NCBI RefSeq assembly: GCF_020921035.1 | Contig: NC_063155.1 | Location: forward strand, 27,769,294-27,833,293 | Length of the DNA: 64,000 nucleotides | Reading direction: 5' to 3' | Source: Rhodamnia argentea | Lineage: Eukaryota > Streptophyta > Magnoliopsida > Myrtales > Myrtaceae | Made by a program: the position numbers and the translations under genes | Shown here: piece after piece, positions 28,403 through 37,272 of the stretch | How the letters are laid out: each line of letters begins with the position of its first letter | How positions within the stretch are numbered: position 1 is the stretch's first letter | Notes under the pieces: model-generated | What the model was told of the DNA's origin: nothing | The model's input: the letters and a program-made list of their open reading frames with translations, nothing else | Database searches by the model: none

Positions 28403-28501
28403 GCGGCTCATGCGCTTGGCCTCTTCGCGCATTCGCAAAGTGTCTCTCTTCAGATTCCACAGAAGATCACAACCAAGCTTAATTGATACCCGCTCGAAGG
28501 C

Positions 28502-28741
28502 ATGGACGGCGCTAAGAAGGGCGGCGGTGGAGGGGGCGAGAAGTGCAGTGGTGGCGTCGTAGGAGGAGCAACAGGTGCAGGTGGTGGTGGTGGGGCAGCG
28601 AAAGGAGGTGGCGGCAGCAGCGGTGGAACAATGGTTGCGCCAGGAAGCGGGGGTGCGGCCCATATTTCGAGGGCAGAGTTTGAGAAAAACCCGCAGGGTT
28701 ACTTTGCTGAGCTCCATGAGAGCTCCAAGGATAAGAAATGA
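28502..28741 (+). CDS. Small glycine-rich protein, array copy 1
   Basis: A 79-residue protein. Residues 1-42 are mostly Gly with scattered Lys, Ser and Ala. A conserved tail follows: MVAPGSGGAAHISRAEFEKN, then PQGYFAELHESSKDKK. There is no signal peptide or membrane segment. I recognise this as a widespread small plant glycine-rich family defined by the ISR..FE.NPQGYF.LH tail, but know no function. The gene is a single exon with its own TATA box and an AATAAA signal at about 28805. The tail is also conserved in copies 2-4, while the Gly region changes length, so the tail is probably the functional part. Confidence 0.78.
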   Translation: MDGAKKGGGGGGEKCSGGVVGGATGAGGGGGAAKGGGGSSGGTMVAPGSGGAAHISRAEFEKNPQGYFAELHESSKDKK

Positions 28742-29864
28742 TAAGCTTGTTGATGAGTTGACTGAAGTGAGGTTGTGGGATCGTTGGAGAAAGTTTGAAA
28801 TCAAATAAAGACCTTTTATCTTTTAATCACATCTCTCTCTTTCTCATATGATTCATCAACCTTGCTTATGTGGTTAATCCCTTCTAACTTTAACCCAAAG
28901 AAAGTAAATTTAACCCTTCCAAAGTTGGCATTTCATATTTACACCTCAATGTTTGTTTTTTTAATCTTTTCCTAACACAAACTCATTTTTGCCACCAGTC
29001 TAATTAATCGATGGTCAGATTATCAAACAATAACTATTCATATCGATAGTGATGGTCAAATTTTTAAAACGATAAACTTATGACTGCTCAAATTAATAGT
29101 GATGGCCATAAAGCGTGTACCATATAACCTTGAGAGTCCTATCAAGTTATGGTGAAGGGTTATTCGCAGTCCTAAAGCGCCCAAGGATGAGCACAGACTT
29201 TTGGAATCGTTCTCTTTGAAACACATCCTAAACACTAATCCTAATGTTCAAATTTCCCGCGTCCTATTGGGCAAAGACGAAGTAATCGCCAAGGATAAGA
29301 CCATGAAAATCTCCTAAACAAGCACCTTTTGGGTGGTTTGCTCTAGACGTAGTATATCAAGACGTGCTTGAAGACGATGAAACCGTCACAGTCCACCGAC
29401 ATTTTCTTTATCCCCGTAAGCCACCTGCATTTCCCGTCTCATGCACTAGTGAGTTAGACCCCTCGTCGTTCAAACTGACAAGAGCATGACACAACGATAT
29501 GAAGAGCAAAAAGCTGACTGTCTTTTGGATATGTATTTGATTACTAAAATGCTGTTAAGTATATTTGTGCATGGCTAGGCTGAGCTTTACTTCTGAGTTG
29601 GTAAATCTCATTTACTAAATATTGCAAGATCTTATGCACGTTCCGTGTTCTTACTTTGACAACCTAATCATTCTTTTGGCAAGATTTTCACCAGATACGA
29701 AATAATTGATTCTCGATCTAGTGGAACTTTTATGAGGATTTTGTTTATCTCTCTAGAATTTCTATTTATGATCATGTACCTCCTTTTCAGGTGACTGTAA
29801 GACGGACGGCCGCCTATGCGTGGTAGGATAGGGTCAGTGGTATAGCTAAGATTGTGGTCAACTT
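28742..29864. other. Unit 1 spacer with inverted segment and SABATH upstream sequence
   Basis: Bases 28860-29100 match the sequence after glycine-rich gene 4 (41550-41700) in the same orientation. Bases about 29160-29450 match 34610-34990 and 43250-43530 only as reverse complement. From about 29460 the forward orientation resumes and matches the DNA upstream of SABATH exon 1 in other units (for example 43985-44460). No intact gene is present. Confidence 0.65.
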
Positions 29865-30096
29865 GTGTTGTGATCGTGACCGGTTTCCATGGCCTGGAGC
29901 CCAGGTAGGTTGGTAGGATCGGGGCCTTTCTTGTGGGTGAGCCTTGAAAAGTTAAGTATTAGCAATACTTTTTTAGAAATCGAATGGATTCGGTCTTATA
30001 CATATGCGAGGAAGGTATTCAAAAAAGAAAGAAGATGAGTTCTTTTTTCTTTTATCACTTAGGAGCCGTGCAAGATGAAAGCCTCTTGCACGGTAC
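29865..30096 (+). mobile_element. Organelle-derived insert (probable NUPT) carrying a group II intron 3' part
   Basis: This stretch interrupts DNA that otherwise matches the SABATH 5' region. At 30063-30096 lies a 34-base group II intron domain V signature: GAGCCGTGC, the GAAA tetraloop, and GCACGGTAC, whose lower stem is still nearly complementary. The preceding sequence (CCATGGCCTGGAGCCCAG and the 29990-30060 region) resembles, from memory, the chloroplast ndhB intron. The right junction falls in GGTAC at about 30092-30096, where SABATH intron 1 sequence (GTACTTCCTAT) starts. The left border is approximate. Confidence 0.65.
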
Positions 30097-30450
30097 TTCC
30101 TATTCCAAAATGTATCCATTTCACAAGATATGTCACTTTAGCTTTTTCTCTTTATACTAGCAATAAAATCCTTGTCATATGTTGTAACTCCTTGAAGTTT
30201 CCTGCGCTTACTTAGATAATCCTACCTATCACTCTAATTAACCGTTGTGAATTAAGTAAGAAACAAGCTACCAGCTAAATACACGTTCAAAACATGCTAT
30301 TTTACGGTGCATACATAGTGTGAAAGATCGAACGCATGCCGTGCTTTAAAACTATGTACATATCTCCTTGATCATTAAGTGAAACAATATGTTTAACTTC
30401 TATTTCGAATCAACCTATAAGGCATGCTATATTTCCGCAATAACGTCATG
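30093..30450 (+). pseudogene. SABATH intron-1 remnant, exon 1 lost
   Basis: The sequence from GTACTTCCTAT onwards aligns with the start of intron 1 in SABATH copy B (44639) and with the DNA after the orphan exon at 36375-36560. It shares blocks such as CAATAAAATCCTTGTCATATG and GTGAATTAAGTAAGAAACAA. The coding first exon that should precede it is replaced by the organelle insert, and no exon 2 or 3 follows before the next glycine-rich gene. Confidence 0.6.
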
Positions 30451-30833
30451 CTCTATGAAGCTGCTGGATTATGAACGAAATGAATCAAAAGACTCATCTT
30501 CTGCATCACCGCATCTGTTCTTGGACGACGCCATCATCAAGTAGGCACGCATGAAAAGGGAACGAATGGCAGGTAAGTTTGAACGACAGAGTTCGCTCTA
30601 AATGATCCTCTTAAAGTCTCGGATAACATCATAGATGATCGCTCAATTAATGTTTTTTAGCAGATTCTCATGACTCAGGAATATGCGTACGTAGTTAATT
30701 GCTCCTCGTTTTCCTTTTTTTGGTTCCAGTATATCCTCCTAATCCTACGTAGAGCTTTTATGACGGTTAAATCGTCGAGGATGACCCAATAAACAAAGCA
30801 ACCACAATCCCGAAATTTTACAAACCGCGGCAC

Positions 30834-30841
30834 TATAAATA
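30834..30841 (+). promoter_or_regulatory. TATA box of glycine-rich gene 2
   Basis: TATAAATA, 89 bases before the ATG at 30930, lies in the same conserved promoter block as copy 1. Confidence 0.78.
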
Positions 30842-30929
30842 GCGGCTCATACGCTTGGTCTCTTCACTCATTCTCTTCAGATTCCACAGAAGATCCCAAC
30901 TAGCTAGTCATCACCCATCAGAAGGAAAC

Positions 30930-31190
30930 ATGGGCGGCAAGGGAGGCAGTGGCGGAGGCGGGAAGGGCGGCGGGGGAGGTGGCGGTGGAAAGGGAGGAAG
31001 TGGTAGCGGGGGAGGAGCAAGAGGTGGAGGATGTGGCGGCGGGGCTGCAAAAGGAGGCGGCAGTAGCGGAGCAGGCATGATGATTGCCCCGGGATCTGGT
31101 GGTTCGGCGCATATCTCCAGGGATTCGTTCGAGAGTAACCCACAGGGTTACTTTTCTGGGCTCCATGAGAGCTCCAAGGGGAACAAATGA
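30930..31190 (+). CDS. Small glycine-rich protein, array copy 2
   Basis: An 86-residue paralogue of the gene at 28502. The glycine region is longer (about 50 residues, with GGGGKGG-type repeats). The conserved tail follows: PGSGGSAHISRDSFESN, then PQGYFSGLHESSKGNK. It is the most divergent of the four tails (Asp-Ser for Ala-Glu, Ser-Gly for Ala-Glu). The frame is open further upstream to 30855, but the ATG at 30930 matches the start of the paralogues and has the A-rich context GGAAACATGG. An AATAAA signal lies at about 31259 and a CT microsatellite follows. Confidence 0.78.
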   Translation: MGGKGGSGGGGKGGGGGGGGKGGSGSGGGARGGGCGGGAAKGGGSSGAGMMIAPGSGGSAHISRDSFESNPQGYFSGLHESSKGNK

Positions 31191-33938
31191 GAGAGCTTTT
31201 GATGATCAGTTGACTGGAGTTTGTTCTAGGGGTGTCGAACCAAGTTTGACTATAATTAAATAAAGACCTTTCTCTCTTAATCACGACTCTCTCTCTCTCT
31301 CTCTCTCTCTCTTTGCGTTATAGTGTGCATCGAAGCTTGCTACGAGCAATTAAACGTTTTATTTTGGGCATGGTCTTACGTCCTACCAGAAGGAAAAAAA
31401 AAAAAAAAGAGTTTAATAGTTGAATATTCGTTGATCATGGGATGAGAAAGGTTGTTCGGTAATAGTCAAACCTGGTTGAGAAGAGCAAAAAGTCGATGTC
31501 CTTATGGATTAGTAAAATCGATTTGTTAAAATTGAATAAACAGTTGACAAACCGTTCGGTGCCAAATTGTTCAACAAGTATCCTTTGAACATTCGTTTTA
31601 CAGGAATTTGTTCTTCTGTAGAGGCTAGGTCGGGCCAACAAGTTATCTCCGACCTCAATACTCAGTCCAACGTGAGGCCGTTCAAAGACGGCTTACAAAA
31701 AGTGTTTTTGTAAATCCATGCCTAAGTTGGCTTACCATACACTTCCTATGTTTTTTGAATTTTCTAAATAAGGAAGTAAAAACATCTTCTAAAGTGTCAT
31801 GTATCGGCTGTCAAAACATTGTACCTTCCATTATCAAAACATGGACCTAAAAAGGATGAATCTCTTTTTACTTGAGGTCGAATGCCAGGATGATGTGGCA
31901 ACCAGGACGCTCCGTCCATCATGGCGAATGATTGGAAATTTCGACAAAGCAATTTTCTAATGAAAAGGAACACTCCATTCGATGACCTAGGTTCGGCTCA
32001 TAAAAAATGGGTTTTCCTTATGTATGGAACTTCAATTCACACCCCATATACCCCGTCACTACCACGATTTGGTTTCGAGTTGAAGGATCAAATTCAGTAT
32101 GAAATCGCTAAGCTGATTTCAGCATAACAACTACATATTCTGTTGGGAGCACGAGGCAGAAGTCATACCTTTATCCGGGGAGATGGCCAAGAGGGAGCTC
32201 AAGTTCGAGCCTGTTAATATATTCAGTTGGACTTACCTTCACTCAAAACCAATAATTCATGGACCAATTGAGATATATTAACTACTTAACACTACATCAA
32301 TTCTGGACCAACTATGATATATTAACTGTTCAACACCATATCAATTCTTCCATGTGAGACTTCTCTAACACAACTCACACGTACAGCTTACATATTTATT
32401 GCAAAAACTTCACCGCACTGTCGTTAGAGCGACGGGTATTTGTCTAATTTCCTAAGAAGTGTAATGTCACATCATAAGGATGCTAATTTTTCTGTGGAGA
32501 GATTGACTAAGACTATATAGTCTATGTGCTTTTTTGAATCCTTTGTTGCCTCCATGAGACTAAGCATTACCTTGCCATGCGCATGTGCGTATGTAGGGAT
32601 GAACATCGATCTAGGGTCAACGTGGGAACTGAGTCCAGTTCGGTTTGGTCTGGTTCCATTTGTCCCCCATTTAACTTTTTGGAACTAGCTAATTTGATTC
32701 GATTTCAGGTTCACGATGCTGACTCGGACTGATCCGAACTAAGATCGAGCTGGGAAAACACACTGAACCGCGGCCAAAATTATATGATCTCCTTTCCTAG
32801 TTTCAGATTTTTATGGGAATTATTACTAGCCATCTACTTTGTGACACAGTGGAAGTGATAACAGAAAAAGCTTTCCAAAGAAATATACTGAAATTGATAG
32901 AATAATTCGTGTCGATTACATAAAATAAACGTCCTTTATATAGATAGGACTCCTTTGAGAACTAGGATAACATAAAGCGAGATAATACTAATCAAATCTA
33001 ATCAAATCAAAACGGAATTCAAATTGAATATTGCGATTATCTATATCGCAAGGTTTCCTAAAATAGAAAAATTGCCCAAAAACCTATTTAAACGATTCCG
33101 AAACACGAAAATACGACATACATCACAGCATAGCTGTGTGGATTGATCGGAAGGCCGTTTCGCTTCAGCCGACCAAATTTGAACGCAATCCGAGCTCGCC
33201 CGACCCAATCGGTGAATTAGCGGCGGAATCGCCCTGATTTCTGCTGATCACGCTTCTCTAAGAAATCACATGCCGGATGTTCTACATCACTTTGTTTGCC
33301 GGACTATTTGAAGTTTATTTTACTTTTATTTTATGGTCTCCTTTGTACTTACAATTACACCAATTCTTGAAATTAGTTTGGGATGTTGCATATCTTTTAG
33401 AACGAGCTCTTGCACCAATTCTTTTATGAATGAAACGGATTAAAAGACTAGTGTCCCAATCAAACTCATCTTCTAAATTATAACTTGTCCTCCCCCCCAA
33501 CTCCATCCACTAACTCCCCCACATCTTCATGGACGACGACATCGGTTCATCTTCCCTGACATTTCTCTCTCGTCGACCTTCCTCTTTCGTCCTGCATGAA
33601 CCAGGTATTTTTTCAGAGACCTTAACTCCAGCGGATCCACGCACGAGGGAACCGTGTTGGCTAAGCAAGTAGGTAACGCATGAAACGGGAACAAACGGTC
33701 GGTAATTTTGAACGTCGTCTCGCATTCTTGCGGATAACCCCACAGATAATTGCTTAATTAATATTGGTTAGCAGATTCTCATTACTTGGTAATATGCGTG
33801 CGTAGTTAATTATTCCTGTAAATCCTCTTGTTCCTATCTTCCATGCACGCATGCGTCGAGCTTTTATGACGGTTGAATCGTCGAGGATGACCCAACAAAC
33901 AAATAAATCACAATCACGAGATTTACTAACCGGGGCTC
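31191..33938. other. Unit 2/3 spacer, gene-free
   Basis: It holds the 3' flank of glycine-rich gene 2 with a (CT) run at about 31288-31313. AT-rich DNA follows, with a 44-base imperfect tandem duplication near 32261-32348. From about 33420 comes the upstream region shared with copies 1, 2 and 4. No SABATH exon is visible in this unit. ORFs such as 31921-32127 are not convincing. Confidence 0.5.
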
Positions 33939-33946
33939 TATAAATA
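33939..33946 (+). promoter_or_regulatory. TATA box of glycine-rich pseudogene 3
   Basis: TATAAATA sits in the same conserved block, here with near-complete identity to copy 1. The promoter is therefore preserved although the coding region has a premature stop. Confidence 0.75.
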
Positions 33947-34041
33947 GCGGCTCATGCGCTTGGCCTCTTCACTCATTCGCACACAGTCTCTTCAGATTCC
34001 ACAGAAGATCACAACCAGCTAGTCGATACCAAGTCGAAGGC

Positions 34042-34290
34042 ATGGACGGCCAAGGAAGCGCTGGCGCTAAGGGCGGCGGCGGAGGGGGCGAGAAGTGCAG
34101 TGGTGGCGGCGTAGGAGGAGCAACAGGTGCAGGCAGTGGTGGTGGGGCCGCGAAAGGAGGTGGCGGCAGCGGTGGAACAATGGTTGCTCCATGAATCGGG
34201 GGTGCGGCCCATATTTCGAGGGCAGAGTTTGAGAAAAACCCGCAGGGTTACTTTGCTGAACTCCATGAGAGCTCCAAGGATAAGAAGTGA
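34042..34290 (+). pseudogene. Glycine-rich protein copy 3, nonsense-mutated
   Basis: Aligned with copies 1 and 4, the frame runs from the ATG at 34042 to the family stop at 34290 (82 residues). A GGA to TGA change creates a stop at 34192-34194, right after MVAP. The predicted product is 50 residues of glycine-rich region without the conserved tail. The tail is otherwise intact downstream (EKNPQGYFAELHESSKDKK is still encoded). The lesion therefore looks recent, or could be a sequencing error. An AATAAA signal follows at about 34357. Confidence 0.82.
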
Positions 34291-34382
34291 GATAAGCTTG
34301 TTGACGAGTTTGACTTTAAGTAAGATGTGGGAACGTTGGAGAAAGTTTGAAATTAAATAAAGACCTTTATCTGTTAATCAAG

Positions 34383-34385
<3 letters not shown>

Positions 34386-34436
<51 letters not shown>
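34386..34436. repeat. (CT)n microsatellite, about 25 units
   Basis: An uninterrupted CT run lies just downstream of the glycine-rich pseudogene's polyadenylation signal. Shorter CT runs stand at the same relative place after copies 1 and 2. Confidence 0.95.
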
Positions 34437-34438
<2 letters not shown>

Positions 34439-34619
34439 TATGGTTTGTCAACCTTGCTAATTGAGACTATATGTTTCATTTCGTTTTCTGAATGAGATGC
34501 GATGTAGTTAGGTAGTGGGATCTTATTATCGGTTAGAACCTGAGTTTTGGGCATTGTCTTCAATGCTACGATATCAATCATAATGACGAGTGGTTTAACT
34601 CACTCGGTCATGAGAGGGG

Positions 34620-36238
34620 AAAATGCAGGTTGCTTACGGGATAAAGAAAATTGTAGGTGGACTGTGAACTTCTTCAACCACAAGTTCTTCCTTTTCGTGG
34701 ATAACTATGAATAAATGACAGTTTCATCGTCTTGGAGCGTGTCTTGGAAAACTAGGTCCAGAGGAAACCGCCCAACAGGCGATTGTTTAGCAGGTTTTCA
34801 TGATCTTGTTATTGGCGATTACTTTGTCTTTGCCCAACACGACCCTGGAAGTTTCGCTAATAGGATTAGTGGTTAGTATGTGTTTCGAAGAGTACGATTC
34901 CAAGAGTGACTTTGAAAGTCTCTGCTTATCCTTGAGCGCTTTAGGATTCCGAATAAGCCTTTACAACTTTAGTAATATCCATGCTTTCACTGTCGAACGG
35001 TGGGAGTACTTTGATGGCTGCAGCTCGGTCGCAGAAGACTTTTGTTATTTTCGTCTGAATAAAAAACAACTCGAGAAACCCATCATCGGCCAACCATATT
35101 TGATTTACTGGCAGTCAGATCTGGCGTTGCCACCAAAATCGCATGAGGTTGTTGGTGGTAGGGTATTTTTGTAATCTAAAAAATTTAGCGAGCCAAAAAT
35201 TGAAAAAAAAAAAAGTATTAGCATTTCGAAAATGCTAAAGACCAAAACTGCTATAGACCAATGTTGGGCTAAGGGCTAACAAAGGACTTTGGAAATGTAT
35301 GGCATTTCTCCAAATTTCTCCATGAGAAAAATATTTGTTAGGCCAAGGGCAGGCCCATAAGCATTTGTTTGAATAAAAAAAACTCAAACCCTTCGTCGGT
35401 AAACTAGACCTAAGTTACTGACAGTCAAATTTGGCGTCGCCACCCACATCGTATTAGGTTGTTGGTGGTGAGGGCACTTTTGAAATTTCGAAAATTTAGC
35501 AAAGGAAAAATTCGAAACATGAAAAAGGTCTTTATAGCATTTCGAAAATGCTAAAGACCAAAACTGCTATAGACCTATGTTGGGCTAAGGGATCTCAAAG
35601 GACTTTGGAAATGTATTGCATTTCTCCTAATTCCTCCATGAGAAAGATATTGTCAATAGTCAAACCTGGTTGTTTTTCTTGCCAATAGTCAAACTTGGTC
35701 GAGATTAGTGGGGATCATCCGTCGTTACATGGTGTCGTTCTTTAAAGATCAAACAATGTTATGAAGAACGAAAAGCTGACTTTCTTTTGGATATACATTT
35801 GTTCACTAAAGTGCGGTTTTAAGAGTTTTTGTGCATGACTTGCCTTAGCTTTATTTCTGAGTTGGTAACCTCATTTGCTAAATGTGATAAGATCTAACAC
35901 ACATTTCACGTTCTTACCCTGACTTTTGATGCACAAATCCGCCCCAATGTAAACTCAAAATATCGTGTCGACAAATTAATGATTCTTTTAGCGAAAATTT
36001 TGACTAAATATGAAGTCATCGAAGCTCGATCCAATGGTACTTTTATGAGGATTCTTCATATCTACGTAGAATTCCTACTTATGATCATGCAGCTCCTTTT
36101 CGGATGGCTCTAAGATGGACGACGGCAGCGGTGGTCGGATAGGTTAGGGTGAGTGGTACAACTTCGATTGCGGCCAATCTCCCTAACCTTGCTTGGGCCA
36201 AGATTTGATACAATATATTGCATGACTTGACCTGCGAG

Positions 36239-36239
<1 letters not shown>
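34620..36239. other. Unit 3 spacer with tandem duplication and empty transposon site
   Basis: Bases 34633-34690 match both flanks of the 41722-43246 element and contain a single TAAAGAAAA at 34642-34650, the unoccupied target site. Bases about 35060-35350 and 35370-35655 are an imperfect direct duplication of roughly 300 bases. Each copy contains the near-palindrome TAGCATTTCGAAAATGCTA. The remainder matches the upstream DNA of the SABATH genes. The ORF at 34800-35174 has no family resemblance. Confidence 0.6.
35060..35655. repeat. About 300-base imperfect tandem duplication with internal palindrome
   Basis: Shared words include GCATTTCGAAAATGCTAAAG, ACCAAAACTGCTATAGACC and AAAGGACTTTGGAAATGTAT. 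They occur once in each half, about 320 bases apart. The copies differ by substitutions and small indels. Confidence 0.75.

Positions 36240-36240
<1 letters not shown>

Positions 36241-36300
<60 letters not shown>
36241..36300. repeat. (GA)30 microsatellite abutting a SABATH exon-1 ATG
   Basis: Sixty bases of perfect GA end directly in the ATG at 36300. The same tract precedes the ATG of SABATH A (about 37217-37269) and of B (about 44528-44545) at different lengths. Confidence 0.95.
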
Positions 36301-36303
<3 letters not shown>

Positions 36304-36374
36304 GCATCGCTGAAGTAGTGGCCATGAATGGAGGCAATGGACCTTACAGTTACACAAAGAACTCCTCCCATCAT
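36300..36374 (+). pseudogene. Orphan SABATH first exon
   Basis: Twenty-five codons starting MSIAEVVAMNGGNGPYSY match the first exon of SABATH A and B, ending at a GT donor with intron-1-like sequence after it. The final codon is His instead of the Gln that in characterised SABATH enzymes contacts the substrate. The normal six or so leading residues are missing. No exon 2 or 3 follows before the next first exon at 37270. It could at most be an alternative first exon of gene A. Confidence 0.7.
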
Positions 36375-36559
36375 GTACTTCATATTACAAGATATACACA
36401 TATTACAAAGTATATTACTTTAGCTTTTTTCTATGTAATAGCAATAAAATCCTTGTCATATGTTGTAATATATTCCTCAAAGTTTCCCTGTGCTTACTTA
36501 GATAATCTGATCTATCACTTTAATTAATCATTGTGAATTAAGTAAGAAACAAGCTACAA

Positions 36560-36960
36560 CTTAATAGAGGAAATCTTTGACGTGAACAACTTTTTTTTGC
36601 TTTTTGCTTTTTGCTTTTTTCTTTTCCTTTATTTCTTCTTTTCTTTTGTTTTCTTTTTTCTATTACCCTGAGCCGGCAAACCTAGCCCAGTTTGGGTGAG
36701 GACGTCGCAGCCGGTCTCTGCATCTTTGCTAGTCATTGGAGAGGGCCGCGACGCACTCGCTTGGTCTAGACTAGATTCGTGACCCTCGTTTATTGGTTGG
36801 TGAGGGGGTCGCAGCCTCTCGCCTGTGATCGACGAGTATCGCTCGAGGACTTTGCAAGCCTAGGGTTAGGAAATAAAAGAAAATAATAATAAAAAATTCG
36901 TGAAAATATGAAAAAATTTGCAAAGTTATTAATATTAGAGCCGGTCGTGCCCTATAGAAT
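36560..36960. other. T-rich and GC-rich insert between two SABATH 5' regions
   Basis: A run of CTTTTTGC-like T-rich repeats (36590-36660) is followed by about 180 bases of GC-rich DNA with TCGCAGCC-type words, then AT-rich DNA to about 36960. Unlike the flanks it does not match the other array units, so it is probably an inserted element remnant. I could not define its ends. Confidence 0.4.
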
Positions 36961-37214
36961 AACTAAATTGTTGCAAGTGCTTTTGCGCATGGCTAGCCTG
37001 CTCTTTACTTGGTAGGTTAATTAGCATTACAGTACACAAATAATTGTTTTCTTGGTAACCTCTTCTCCGATAAACTTCATAAAATCTAATGCACGTGTTT
37101 CACGTTTTCACCAAGACTTTGGATGTTCAACTGCCAAATCCAACCCATTGTCGGCACCTTAATGATTCATTTGTCGCACGACTTCATGCTATGTATTGCG
37201 CGACCTAATCTCTG

Positions 37215-37216
<2 letters not shown>

Positions 37217-37269
<53 letters not shown>
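37217..37269. repeat. (GA)n tract in the SABATH A 5'UTR
   Basis: About 25 GA units run into the start codon at 37270. GA repeats in plant 5'UTRs can bind BPC/GAGA factors; a role here is inference. Confidence 0.93.

Positions 37270-37272
<3 letters not shown>

Noticed and set aside
33160-33290. GC-richer patch as a possible exon
   Set aside because: No frame stays open with bias and no splice partners or family match were seen.
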